In this document: positions 8,053-16,779 of the stretch, one piece after another | How positions within the stretch are numbered: position 1 is the first letter of the stretch | How the letters are laid out: every line of letters starts with the position of its first letter | Origin: Terriglobales bacterium | Lineage (GTDB): Bacteria; Acidobacteriota; Terriglobia; Terriglobales; Acidobacteriaceae | NCBI GenBank assembly: GCA_035487355.1 | Contig: DATHMF010000044.1 | Coordinates: 1-35,488 of the forward strand | Direction: 5' to 3' | DNA: 35,488 bases | Notes under the pieces: model-generated | The model's database searches: none | The model's input: the letters and a program-made list of their open reading frames with translations, nothing else | Told to the model about the DNA's origin: nothing | Program-made: the position numbers and the translations under genes

Positions 8053-9930
8053 ATGAAGGTATCTGTCTCCCTGAGGACTTTGTGCGTATTTCTCCGTCTC
8101 GGCCTTTTGGCTCTGGCTTTCATCTGCCTGTTTTATGCTCCTGCCTCTGCTCAAACTTGCGGCGCGAACTGCACCGTTGTCTACGCAGGAGATGACGCAG
8201 ATGACCTTTGCTACACAAGAGATCATACTACCTGCCCAGGCGGTAATTTTTCTTTGACCATTAGCTTCGGTCAGACGGTAGACTTCTTCCAGCCAGTTGG
8301 AGTAGCCAGCTTTGATGCTCACACCGCAACATCGGGGACCTGTGGTGTCAACCCGCCTCACACCTGCACTCCTGACGGAAATTTTAGAGCTCCTGGCAGC
8401 GGCAACATGGTAAATGGGACTGATTATCCGGTGGCTTTCAATGGCGGGGCATTGGGGATAGGGAGCCATCCCTTTTTTTGCACACCCCACGGTTTTTCGA
8501 TGACTACCGGAACAATCACTGTGATTGCGGATGCCACCTCTACAAGCGTTGTTCGCAGCAGCGGCCCCAATCCTTCGATTGTTGGGCAGTCAGTTCAGTT
8601 CAAAGCGACAGTCAGCAATACCATCATTCCAGGAACAATTCCGACGGGCGGGGTCACATTTGAAGATTTTGGTGTTCCCATCAGTTCCAACTTGCCTCTG
8701 GATGGCGCCGGCTCAGCGACCTTTACGACCACTTCACTTGCTTCCGGGACCCGCAGCATCACCGCGGTCTATACCCCGGATGTAACTACTTTTTCCGGCA
8801 GCAATTCTAACGCTTCTCCTCTTTCTCAGCTCGTTGAAGATTTTTCGATCACGATCAGCAATCCTGCCGGCGCGGCGTCCCCTGGAGGGAATTATGACTA
8901 CACCGGTACGTTGTCTGCCATAGACAGTTATCCCAATTCTGTGAACATTACCTGCCAGGGCTCAACCCCAGGTACGTGTGCGCTCTTGACGCCTGCTAAT
9001 CCAGTTCCTATGGGCAGTGGATTTACCGTGCGCGCCAGCAATCCATCCGCTGCTCCGATCTTTAGTTTTAACATTCAGGGCATTGGCACTTCCACTCCTA
9101 CCGTTACTCATGCATTTCCGGTTACGCTGAATGTGGGCAGCTTTAATTTAGGGACGCCAAACCCGAGTACGGTAACTGCCGTCCAGGGAAACCCCAGCAA
9201 CACAACCGCATTTCAAGTCAGTGCGCTGGGTGGTTTTTCGGGTGAGGTGGATATGAGCTGTCCTGCGCCTCCGCCAGGAGTGACGTGCATATTTTCCAAC
9301 GGCTCTGCCACGCAAGCCTTGTTTTTAGGAGTCGGACAGACAATCAATGACACGCTGACTTTAAATACAAGTTCTTCGCTCGCCGCCGGACCCTACACAG
9401 TTACCATGCAAGCTGCACCGCTTTCAGGTACTAGCCAAACTCAGGACGTGTCTCTCACTGAGAGCAGCGCAACCCAAGCAAACACATTCATCTATTTTGG
9501 CGACACCCCCGATGGCCAGACCCAGCACAACGTAAATCCTCCCCATACGCTGCTGCTTGATTCTCCTCTCAACTTTAACGTGAGTGCATACAATGAGGAC
9601 GTAGCGAACGCAAATGGTGTAACGCTTGTTCTGGTGTTCACTGAACCGTTTAAGAGTGCATCCGCAACTCCTGGCGGAACTTGCACAAATACCAGCTCTG
9701 TCGAAATCACCTGTGATTTAGGAATAATCACGCCAAGCGCTCCTTGGATTAAGACCGTTTCCTTTAGCATTGTTCCGTTCCCAGGCAGGAGCCTTGACTT
9801 CGCGGCAATCTTATCGGAATCGAATAAAAATGCGACAGCAAAACCCACTCATCTATCTTGGACGACATTTTATAGATACCGTCCCATGATGCGGCCCGGA
9901 CAAAAACCTGGAAACACGAATCCTAAGTAA
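8053..9930 (+). CDS. Secreted cupredoxin-domain protein with Ig-like repeats (paralogue 2)
   Basis: This is an exported copper protein of 625 residues, a paralogue of the gene at 5412. ATG 8053 is chosen over in-frame GTG 7981 because AAGGAAG (8041-8047) lies five bases upstream and a signal peptide starts there (about 1-35, ending APASAQ). The N-terminal domain (about 36-160) has the copper ligands His90, Cys143, His146 and Met150 (FFCTPHGFSM), the same C-x2-H-x3-M spacing as the first protein, plus extra cysteines that may form disulfides. A Big_3_5-like Ig domain (about 165-260, GPNPSIVGQSVQFKATVSN) and further beta-rich units follow. The basic C-terminal tail (RPMMRPGQKPGNTNPK) resembles that of its neighbour. 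The electron-transfer role suggested by the downstream cytochromes is inference. Confidence 0.85.
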   Translation: MKVSVSLRTLCVFLRLGLLALAFICLFYAPASAQTCGANCTVVYAGDDADDLCYTRDHTTCPGGNFSLTISFGQTVDFFQPVGVASFDAHTATSGTCGVNPPHTCTPDGNFRAPGSGNMVNGTDYPVAFNGGALGIGSHPFFCTPHGFSMTTGTITVIADATSTSVVRSSGPNPSIVGQSVQFKATVSNTIIPGTIPTGGVTFEDFGVPISSNLPLDGAGSATFTTTSLASGTRSITAVYTPDVTTFSGSNSNASPLSQLVEDFSITISNPAGAASPGGNYDYTGTLSAIDSYPNSVNITCQGSTPGTCALLTPANPVPMGSGFTVRASNPSAAPIFSFNIQGIGTSTPTVTHAFPVTLNVGSFNLGTPNPSTVTAVQGNPSNTTAFQVSALGGFSGEVDMSCPAPPPGVTCIFSNGSATQALFLGVGQTINDTLTLNTSSSLAAGPYTVTMQAAPLSGTSQTQDVSLTESSATQANTFIYFGDTPDGQTQHNVNPPHTLLLDSPLNFNVSAYNEDVANANGVTLVLVFTEPFKSASATPGGTCTNTSSVEITCDLGIITPSAPWIKTVSFSIVPFPGRSLDFAAILSESNKNATAKPTHLSWTTFYRYRPMMRPGQKPGNTNPK

Positions 9931-9948
9931 GACAGATTAACTTTGAAG

Positions 9949-9976
9949 AGCCCGGCGCTTTGCCGGGCTTTTTCTT
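9949..9976 (+). terminator. Strong rho-independent terminator
   Basis: A perfect 8-bp stem, AGCCCGGC (9949-9956) with GCCGGGCT (9962-9969), encloses the loop GCTTT and is followed by a T-rich tract. It ends the second cupredoxin gene and makes the cytochrome cluster a separate transcription unit. Confidence 0.9.
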
Positions 9977-9987
9977 TACATCTGATC

Positions 9988-10020
9988 TTTGTCAAAAGTT
10001 TGTCAAATGTTTGAATTTTA
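9988..10020 (+). promoter_or_regulatory. 11-bp direct repeats upstream of the decaheme cytochrome gene
   Basis: TTTGTCAAAAG (9988-9998) and TTTGTCAAATG (9999-10009) are consecutive 11-bp units with nine identical leading bases, followed by a partial third (TTTGAATTTTA, 10010-10020). The TGTCA core and 11-bp period recall the proteobacterial Pho box and other OmpR/PhoB-family sites. Each TTGTCA could also serve as a -35 element. The regulator's identity is unknown. Confidence 0.5.
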
Positions 10021-10062
10021 AAAAACTTAGCGTTCTCTCTGATATCTTGTCTGACATTGGTC

Positions 10063-10995
10063 ATGACCAGCACCCGGCCCTTGATCTGGCGCAAGATTGC
10101 ACTCCTGTTGAGCCTGGTTTGCGTTTTTGGGAGCAAACATATTTGCGCCCAGACGCAGCCGCCTGCGTCGGCCAAACTGCCGCCGGGATACATGGGTTCT
10201 GAAAGCTGTAAGGATTGCCACGCGGAAATCTACAAGAACTTTGCCACCACGCCCCATTGGAAAATTGCATTCGACAAGCGCGATGCCACCACGGCAGTAG
10301 GGCAGTGCGAATCCTGCCACGGCCCGGGCAGGGAGCATGTGCAGTCAGGCGGAGACCCTGCAAAAATCTCTTCCTTTAAAGGCCTTTCCACAGAGAAGAT
10401 TACAACCACCTGTCTTAACTGCCATCAGTATGGAGAAGAGCACAGCAACTTCCTGCGCTCAGCGCACAAGAGCAGCGATGTGAACTGCCTTGACTGTCAC
10501 TCTCCGCATCATTACAAGGAGTCGCAGTTCCTGCTGGTCAAAGCGCAGCCGCAGTTATGCTACGGATGCCATGCCGAAGTTAAGCCTGACTTCGCCAAGA
10601 CCTTTCATCACCGGGTGGATGAAAAGCTGATCAAGTGCACCGACTGCCACAATCAGCATGGTGGGTTCGCAAATTCGCAGTTGCGCACGGCCGCCAATCA
10701 GGATGCGGTTTGCCTGAAGTGTCACGTGGAAAAGGCCGGCCCGTTCGTCTTTGAACACGCTCCCCAGGTCACAGAAGGATGCACCTCGTGCCACGCGCCG
10801 CACGGCTCAGCGAATGCGCGTTTGCTCAAACGCAGCAATGTCAACTTGCTTTGCCTGGAGTGTCACACGGTTACGTTCGGATCAAGCGTGCACGACACGC
10901 CCGGTTACCACGATCAGGCGGCGCAGTTTCAAGCTTGCACGCTGTGCCATGTAAATATTCACGGCTCCAACTTCAACCAGTTCTTCTTCAAATGA
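10063..10995 (+). CDS. Decaheme c-type cytochrome, DmsE/MtrA family
   Basis: This is a periplasmic multiheme electron carrier that in MtrAB-type systems plugs into an outer-membrane barrel and passes electrons across it. From ATG 10063 it is 310 residues (TTG 10057 is an alternative), with a signal peptide ending near HICAQ. Exactly ten CxxCH heme motifs are visible, the first (CKDCH) at residue 49 and the last (CTLCH) at 292. Length and heme count match DmsE/MtrA proteins. Extra His residues in HxxH-like contexts supply distal ligands. The stop overlaps the next gene by ATGA, so the cytochrome and barrel are coupled. Whether the physiological acceptor is an extracellular metal, a sulfoxide or a partner cell is not visible from the sequence. 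Confidence 0.95.
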   Translation: MTSTRPLIWRKIALLLSLVCVFGSKHICAQTQPPASAKLPPGYMGSESCKDCHAEIYKNFATTPHWKIAFDKRDATTAVGQCESCHGPGREHVQSGGDPAKISSFKGLSTEKITTTCLNCHQYGEEHSNFLRSAHKSSDVNCLDCHSPHHYKESQFLLVKAQPQLCYGCHAEVKPDFAKTFHHRVDEKLIKCTDCHNQHGGFANSQLRTAANQDAVCLKCHVEKAGPFVFEHAPQVTEGCTSCHAPHGSANARLLKRSNVNLLCLECHTVTFGSSVHDTPGYHDQAAQFQACTLCHVNIHGSNFNQFFFK

Positions 10996-13346
10996 TCCGA
11001 GCTGGAAAAATTCGTGCCCGGCAATTGTATTTGAGCATTGTGCTGATGGTGTGCCTTCTCTTTTCGCTTTCCGCCCGACCCCAGCAGCCCGATTCGCAAG
11101 AGGGAACTACGGTGGGAAATTACAACATCCGGCAGTCGGCGGAGATGGGTTACCGTGTTCTCACAGAGCGGGGTAACAGCGATGTCTTCGATACCATCGT
11201 GGATGAACACAGCGGATTGCGCCTGCTGGATGGGTCTTTCGAAATGCATTCCCTCAACCACTCCGGCTTGTTTTTCGACTCTCTCTCGCTTTCCAGCTTC
11301 GGTTTAGGTGGAGAGGCCAACAGTGTCATCCGCTTGCGCGCTTACAAAAATAAGGTGTACAACTTCAACGCCAGCTTTCGGCGCGATCATAATTTCTGGG
11401 ATTACAATCTGCTGGCTAACCCGCTGAACCCTCCCACCTCGCTGCCCTATGTGCCCATCCTGAATTCGCCCCACCGCTTTGATATTGTTCGCCGCATGAG
11501 CGACTACAATTTCACGCTCTTTCCCCAGTCGCGTCTGCGTTTTCGTCTGGGATACTCCCGCAACCTCAGCCAGGGGCCCAGCTTTACCAGCTTTCATGCC
11601 GACGATGTCGCGGGAGAAGAGACCCTGCTGTTTCAGCCGTGGCGGCAGACCCAGAACGCCTATCAGTTTGGAGTTGATCTGCGCGTTTTGCCCCGCACCA
11701 ATATCAGCTATGACCAGTTCCTGCAATTCACAAAAGGTGATAATTCGCAGGTGGACCGCAACTTCAATTTTCAGCTCTCCAATGGAGCTCCGGTTGATCT
11801 GGGATTGATCTTCAATACCCTGCTTTTGACGCCATGCGATTCGCTTTCCATCAATACGGCGGCAAAGCCACCGGTGGCTGCCGCTACGTGCAGTGGGTTT
11901 CTAGCCTATTCGCGCTTCGCGCCCATGCGAACCTCTTCTCCCACGGAGCAACTCGGATTTCAGTCGAACTATTTCAAAAAACTGGAGATGAGTGGACGTT
12001 TCATGTACAACTCCAGCACCGGTAAGGTGCCCACGATGAACGAGCTGTTCAATGGATTGATTGCCAGCACCCAGCTACGCCAGTACAACTTTACCGGGTC
12101 AGCGCGTTCGCGGCGTATTACCGCAGCCGGAGACTTTGCCGCGACCTGGAGCCTGAGTGACCGTTTTCGTATCAGCGATTCGTTCCGCTTCCATGCGGTT
12201 CGCGTGCCCGGCATCGAGAGCAGCTTGCAGGATTCATTCTTTGCCAATTCGCTGCTTGCATCACCCATTGTTTTTAATCCAGCCGCTTGCCCCACGCCTT
12301 TTAACGCGGCCACTTGTCCGCAACATGTTTTTGGTTCTCCTGCTGACATCACATCGAACAATTCATTCACCTTTTTGGGACAGGAATACAAAACCAATCT
12401 GCTTCAGTTGGAATACGACTTCAGCAAGCACTTTCGAGCACGCCTGGGATATCGCTATCGCAATCGCCTGATTACGCAGCGCAACCTCAGTATGGAGGGC
12501 CTTGTCTTCTTTCCAACCCGTGCCAACCGCGATGTTTGCCTGCTGTTGCCCACCCAACCCGATGGTTCGTGTCTTGCCGGCCTTTTATCCACTGCAACCC
12601 AAGGCACAGAGATCAACGAACATTCGCTGTTGTTGGGCTTGACCTCGCGTTTGTTGAAAGGTGACGCGCTGCGCTTGAGCGGTGACGCGGAGCTTTTCTG
12701 GGCCGACAATTTCTTTACGCGCCTCAATCCCCGCCAGTCGCAACACTATCGCGCGCGCGCTAACTACCAGCCCACGCCCTGGGCGAATATAAGCGTTGCC
12801 CTCAATATTTTGGAAAAGCACAACAATTCGGGGGGAATCGGGTTTCTGGGGCATGACCGTAATTTCAGCTTTGACGCGCTGCTCTCCGCTAACGAACGCC
12901 TGGGATTGGATTTGGACTACGATTTCACCACGGTATTCTCGCGCGCCAATATTTGTTTTGCCACGAGTTCGGTCTCGATCTCAACGCCTTTGTGCACGAC
13001 CGATCTCGCTTTGTTCCAGACGGTTTCGTTTTATGACAGCAGAACCCACTTTGGCCGGGTGGCGATGATGTGGAAGCCGTGGCCGCGGCTCACGACCCAT
13101 CTGGGTGCAAGCCTGACCAGTACGGGAGGGGATACCCTGTTTCTGAACCCTCTTACTCCCACCGGTTCGTTACGCAGCTTATATTTGCAGCCTTCCGCTG
13201 ATCTCGATCTGCAATTGAAAAAAGGTCTCGATTGGAAGGTGAGTTGGGGATATTACGATTACAACGAACACAGCGATCCCGGTCCAACCCTTTCGCGTGA
13301 TTTCCATGCTCATGTTGGGACCATCAGCTTGCGGTATTCGTTTTAA
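10992..13346 (+). CDS. MtrB/PioB-like outer-membrane beta-barrel protein
   Basis: This is the probable outer-membrane sleeve for the preceding decaheme cytochrome. ATG 10992 overlaps the cytochrome stop and gives a 784-residue protein; an upstream extension to 10779 in this frame only overlaps the cytochrome gene. The signal peptide spans about 1-32 (LSIVLMVCLLFSLSARPQ). The rest is alternating amphipathic strands with many Arg/Tyr/Phe residues and ends with ISLRYSF, a barrel C-terminus. The MtrB-type N-terminal CxxC is absent. Four pairs of nearby cysteines (as in ACPTPFNAATC and VCLLLPTQPDGSC) probably form loop disulfides. No MtrC-like surface multiheme protein follows, so the module is MtrAB-like rather than a full MtrCAB complex. 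Confidence 0.87.
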   Translation: MIRAGKIRARQLYLSIVLMVCLLFSLSARPQQPDSQEGTTVGNYNIRQSAEMGYRVLTERGNSDVFDTIVDEHSGLRLLDGSFEMHSLNHSGLFFDSLSLSSFGLGGEANSVIRLRAYKNKVYNFNASFRRDHNFWDYNLLANPLNPPTSLPYVPILNSPHRFDIVRRMSDYNFTLFPQSRLRFRLGYSRNLSQGPSFTSFHADDVAGEETLLFQPWRQTQNAYQFGVDLRVLPRTNISYDQFLQFTKGDNSQVDRNFNFQLSNGAPVDLGLIFNTLLLTPCDSLSINTAAKPPVAAATCSGFLAYSRFAPMRTSSPTEQLGFQSNYFKKLEMSGRFMYNSSTGKVPTMNELFNGLIASTQLRQYNFTGSARSRRITAAGDFAATWSLSDRFRISDSFRFHAVRVPGIESSLQDSFFANSLLASPIVFNPAACPTPFNAATCPQHVFGSPADITSNNSFTFLGQEYKTNLLQLEYDFSKHFRARLGYRYRNRLITQRNLSMEGLVFFPTRANRDVCLLLPTQPDGSCLAGLLSTATQGTEINEHSLLLGLTSRLLKGDALRLSGDAELFWADNFFTRLNPRQSQHYRARANYQPTPWANISVALNILEKHNNSGGIGFLGHDRNFSFDALLSANERLGLDLDYDFTTVFSRANICFATSSVSISTPLCTTDLALFQTVSFYDSRTHFGRVAMMWKPWPRLTTHLGASLTSTGGDTLFLNPLTPTGSLRSLYLQPSADLDLQLKKGLDWKVSWGYYDYNEHSDPGPTLSRDFHAHVGTISLRYSF

Positions 13347-13354
13347 GGAGCGTC

Positions 13355-13726
13355 ATGAGAAGTACATTATTTTTTATTTTATGCGTGAGCGTACTGACCT
13401 TTGCCCAGCAACCATGCAGCAAAGAACCGGCACAAGCGGAGCAAGGCAAAGCCGTGACGCCAGGCCAGAAGATCTTTGAAGAAAATTGTATGCGTTGCCA
13501 TGCAGCCGATGGCTCCAGCAATACCTTTATTGGCCACAAATGGAAAATCCCCGATTTGCGTTCCGATGCTGTGCAGAAGCTCAGCCCCGAGCAACGCATC
13601 GAGATCATTACCGAGGGAAAAGACAGGATGCCTGCCCATAAAAACAAGCTCACGGCTGACGAGATACGCCAGGTGGAAAGCTATGTGCGCGAACTGGGGA
13701 AGAAACCGTCAACTCCGGCGCAATAA
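13355..13726 (+). CDS. Small monoheme c-type cytochrome
   Basis: This is a secreted class I cytochrome c of 123 residues. An AAGGAG ribosome-binding site just before ATG 13355 overlaps the end of the barrel gene, so it is very likely in the same operon. The signal peptide ends near TFAQQ. The heme site CMRCH is at 45-49, and Met92 in DRMPAHK is the likely sixth heme ligand, followed by the usual C-terminal helix (LTADEIRQVESYVREL). It is a plausible periplasmic shuttle delivering electrons to or from the decaheme protein; this partnership is inferred from gene order. Confidence 0.92.
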   Translation: MRSTLFFILCVSVLTFAQQPCSKEPAQAEQGKAVTPGQKIFEENCMRCHAADGSSNTFIGHKWKIPDLRSDAVQKLSPEQRIEIITEGKDRMPAHKNKLTADEIRQVESYVRELGKKPSTPAQ

Positions 13727-13816
13727 ACAAAAGCCTGCGCTTTGAATTAATGATGTCAAGAATTCGTCTTCCCATGAAATAATCTGCTCCTACTGAGTTC
13801 ACGCCAGGAGCCCTTT

Positions 13817-14338
13817 ATGTCGGCTATGCCTCCTCTTCCGCCCGGATCAATTCCGCCGCCCTATTCACCTGCGCAGAAGTCTGGTTGGTTTTCACGGAAC
13901 TGGAAGTGGCTTATCCCAACTTTGTTCATTGTCATTTTCGTGCTTCCGCTCTCCCTGTGCGGCGGACTCGTTTACTTTGTGATGGCGTCACTGAAGAATT
14001 CCGATGTGGCGCGCGAATCGCTGGCTCGGGCTCAGGCGAATCCAGCGCTGATTGAAAAATTAGGGACCCCGATCCAAATGGGAGCGTGGGTTGGTGGCAG
14101 CGTCAACTCAACCTCTGCAGATGGGAACGCCGAGCTGGTTATGCCTCTCATGGGTCCTAAAGGGAGCGGGGTTCTGGCTGTCACTGCCCGAAAAACGGCC
14201 GGCGAGTGGCATTACCTCGTGATGACGGTGACAATTCAAGGAGGCGGGAACGTCAATCTTTTGAAGGAAGCTGAACAGAGACAGCGAGATTGCCCGCAGC
14301 CGCCTGACTCATCTGAGTCAGGGCCAAGCTCAAACTAA
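13817..14338 (+). CDS. Coa1-family membrane protein
   Basis: This is a 173-residue protein matching the bacterial relatives of the cytochrome oxidase assembly factor Coa1. A Pro-rich cytoplasmic N-terminus (about 1-25) leads to one membrane helix (about 32-58, PTLFIVIFVLPLSLCGGLVYFV). A Coa1-like domain follows with its typical phrases: a run of small residues and NPALIEKLGTPI, then GNAELVMPLMGPKGSGVL and GEWHYLVMTVTI. AGGAG precedes the ATG at a good distance. In yeast Coa1 helps assemble cytochrome oxidase, but the function of bacterial members is largely unproven. It starts about 90 bases after the cytochrome operon and could be read from it. Confidence 0.8.
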   Translation: MSAMPPLPPGSIPPPYSPAQKSGWFSRNWKWLIPTLFIVIFVLPLSLCGGLVYFVMASLKNSDVARESLARAQANPALIEKLGTPIQMGAWVGGSVNSTSADGNAELVMPLMGPKGSGVLAVTARKTAGEWHYLVMTVTIQGGGNVNLLKEAEQRQRDCPQPPDSSESGPSSN

Positions 14339-14364
14339 TTCCGCTACTTTGCCTGGGATAGCTT

Positions 14365-14386
14365 AGTACTGATAAGTGAGTACTGA
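14365..14386 (+). promoter_or_regulatory. Direct repeat upstream of cstA
   Basis: AGTACTGA occurs at 14365-14372 and 14379-14386, separated by six bases (TAAGTG). Each includes the palindrome AGTACT. Its position about 75 bp before cstA suits an operator, but no regulator was recognised and chance is possible. Confidence 0.3.
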
Positions 14387-14461
14387 CACCACAGAACTGC
14401 TTTAAAATAGTTTGCCGAGAACAGGTCCTCAACTGGGTCCCGGATTGGAGAGTCCTACCGG

Positions 14462-16552
14462 ATGAAATCAATCGTGCGTGTGCTCGTCTGGACATGTGTA
14501 GCTGCCATTGGAACACTTTCCCTGGCCACTATCGCCATACATCGTGGTGAGCCTATCAATGCCATGTGGCTGGTGTTGGCTGCTTTGTGCACCTACGCTC
14601 TGGGCTACAGGTTCTACAGCAAATTTGTTGCGGCGAAAGTTTTGGCACTCGATCCCCGGCGCGCCACTCCGGCTGAGCGATTGGAAAACGGCCGCGATTT
14701 TGTGCCGACCAACAAATGGGTTGTCTTTGGGCACCACTTTGCCGCCATCGCCGGTCCCGGACCTCTCGTTGGCCCAGTGCTGGCCGCCCAATTCGGTTAC
14801 TTACCCGGAACGATTTGGATTTTAGTAGGAGCGGTCCTGGGCGGATGTGTTCAGGACTTCGTGGTTCTCCTGTTTTCCGTGCGCCGCGATGGAAAGTCGC
14901 TCTGCCAGATGGCGAAAGAGGAGATAGGCAAACTCGGAGGCTTTGTTGCCTTCGTCGCCGTGATCGCCATCCTTATTATTCTTCTGGGGCTCATCGCGCT
15001 CGTCGTGGTCAATGCGCTGAAAGATAGTCCTTGGGGAGTATTCACCATAGCCATGACCATTCCCATTGCGCTTCTGATGGGTGTTTATTTGAAGTATCTA
15101 CGTCCCGGCAAGGTCCTGGAGACCTCACTGCTGGGTTTTGTGCTGGTGATGTTGTCTGTCATCGGTGGGCAATGGGTTTCGCGCTCGCTCGGAATCGCGG
15201 GCTACTTCACGCTAAGTGCATCCGTGCTGGCTGTTCTCATTATTATTTATGGCTTTGCCGCTTCGGTTCTTCCCGTGTGGCTTCTGCTTGCCCCCCGCGA
15301 CTATCTGAGCACTTTCGTAAAGCTGGGAACAATTCTCATTCTGGCAGCGGGCATTATTGCCGTTCGGCCAATCCTGCACATGCCCTCCCTCACTCGTTTT
15401 ATTGACGGCACCGGCCCGATCTTCGCCGGCAGTATTTTCCCCTTTGCCTTCATTACCATTGCCTGCGGCGCCATCAGCGGCTTTCACTCTTTGATCTCCA
15501 GCGGTACCACTCCCAAGATGATCACGCACGAGACAGAAACCCGCATGGTTGGTTATGGAGCCATGTTGGCAGAATCTTTTGTAGCCATTATGGCCACGAT
15601 TGCCGCCTGTACGATGATGCCCGGCCAGTATTTCGCCATTAACAGCCCTGCGGGAATCGTGGGTAAGACTCCTGAAATTGCCACCAGCACAATTACCTCG
15701 TGGGGTTTTCCCATTTCAGCGGCAGAGATGGCTTCGTTGGCCAAAGCCGTCGGCGAGCAAAACCTTTTCAACCGTACTGGGGGAGCACCGGCCTTTGCCG
15801 TGGGCATGGCGCACATCTTCGCCAACAGTCTCGGCGGGGAGGCGCTTACGGCCATCTGGTATCACTTTGCCATCATGTTCGAGGCGCTGTTTATTCTCAC
15901 CGTTCTCGATGCGGGCACGCGCGTTGCCCGCTTCATGTTGCAGGAAGCCCTGGGTCATCTGTGGGAGCCGCTGGGGCGAACCAGTTGGTATCCCAGCATT
16001 CTGACCAGCAGCGCCCTCATTGTCGGCGCCTGGGGATACTTCCTCTGGCAAGGAGTGCACGACCCCGTCGGGGGAATCAATTCGCTCTGGCCGCTCTTTG
16101 GCATTGCCAACCAGCTTCTCGCTATTGTTGCCTTTTGCGTGGCAACTACGATCATCATCAAAATGAACAAGGCGCGTTTTGCTTTTGTTACTATCGTTCC
16201 TCTGTGTTGGCTAGTGGCGGTTACCTTTACGGCTTCCTACCAGAAGATGTTTAGCTCCAATCCTCGCATTGGTTTTCTCACGCATGTGCAAACGCTGGTG
16301 CAGCAGTTAAACAGCACGCCGGCTCCAGCGGCAGCGCAGGCCCATCAGCTTGCACAGTTGATCTTCAACGATCGTTTCGATGCGCTGGTGAACGGAATTC
16401 TGGTTCTTCTGGTCGCGCTGATCGTGGCCAGCTCCGCCTGGGAGTGGCTGCGCGTGCTCTCCGGGCGCACCGCCGCCGAGGTGAAAGAAGCACCCTTCGT
16501 GCCCACAAGGTTGGGACCATCGCCGGAATTGGCGCAGGAGGCAGTATCATGA
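14462..16552 (+). CDS. cstA: Carbon starvation protein CstA, pyruvate/peptide transporter
   Basis: This is an inner-membrane uptake protein of the CstA family, known in enterobacteria as a pyruvate transporter and also linked to peptide uptake during carbon starvation. At 696 residues it is full length, with many membrane helices. Family hallmarks include YALGYRFYSKFVAAKVL near the N-terminus, FVPTNKWVVFGHHFAAIAGPGPLVGPVLAAQ, ISSGTTPKM and FGIANQLLA. A GGAGAG ribosome-binding site lies upstream. The stop overlaps the start of a YbdD-like gene (ATGA), the usual partner arrangement. Enterobacterial cstA is controlled by CRP; no CRP-like site was identified here. Confidence 0.95.
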   Translation: MKSIVRVLVWTCVAAIGTLSLATIAIHRGEPINAMWLVLAALCTYALGYRFYSKFVAAKVLALDPRRATPAERLENGRDFVPTNKWVVFGHHFAAIAGPGPLVGPVLAAQFGYLPGTIWILVGAVLGGCVQDFVVLLFSVRRDGKSLCQMAKEEIGKLGGFVAFVAVIAILIILLGLIALVVVNALKDSPWGVFTIAMTIPIALLMGVYLKYLRPGKVLETSLLGFVLVMLSVIGGQWVSRSLGIAGYFTLSASVLAVLIIIYGFAASVLPVWLLLAPRDYLSTFVKLGTILILAAGIIAVRPILHMPSLTRFIDGTGPIFAGSIFPFAFITIACGAISGFHSLISSGTTPKMITHETETRMVGYGAMLAESFVAIMATIAACTMMPGQYFAINSPAGIVGKTPEIATSTITSWGFPISAAEMASLAKAVGEQNLFNRTGGAPAFAVGMAHIFANSLGGEALTAIWYHFAIMFEALFILTVLDAGTRVARFMLQEALGHLWEPLGRTSWYPSILTSSALIVGAWGYFLWQGVHDPVGGINSLWPLFGIANQLLAIVAFCVATTIIIKMNKARFAFVTIVPLCWLVAVTFTASYQKMFSSNPRIGFLTHVQTLVQQLNSTPAPAAAQAHQLAQLIFNDRFDALVNGILVLLVALIVASSAWEWLRVLSGRTAAEVKEAPFVPTRLGPSPELAQEAVS

Positions 16553-16728
16553 GACAGCAGATTCACTGTGCTTGGCAGTTGCTGATTACGGCTTTACGCG
16601 AAATCTTCGACGAAAATGCCTATGCTCGTTTTTTAGCACGGGAGGGAATAGCTTCTTCCCGCTGTGCCTACGCGGCCTTTCAGCGTGAACGCGAAGCGGC
16701 GGTTGAACGGCGTCCGCGGTGCTGTTGA
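16549..16728 (+). CDS. YbdD/YjiX-family small protein
   Basis: This is a 59-residue protein beginning at ATG 16549, which overlaps the cstA stop. It matches the short DUF466 (YbdD/YjiX) family, which sits directly after cstA or btsT in many bacteria: a helical N-terminus, a central DENAYARFLAREG segment corresponding to the family's YxxYVxHMxxxHP region, the FQREREAA stretch, and the characteristic C-terminal Arg-Cys-Cys. It probably supports CstA function; its biochemical activity is unknown. A longer frame upstream to 16444 lies wholly within cstA and is rejected. Confidence 0.85.
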   Translation: MRQQIHCAWQLLITALREIFDENAYARFLAREGIASSRCAYAAFQREREAAVERRPRCC

Positions 16729-16779
16729 GATGATCATGTTTTAGTCTTTTGTTTCATAGGATTAAAGCCAGGAATTAAA

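Noticed and set aside
10779..10991. N-terminal extension of the MtrB-like barrel
   Set aside because: It overlaps the decaheme cytochrome gene out of frame and encodes shifted cytochrome sequence; the ATGA-coupled start at 10992 gives a proper signal peptide.
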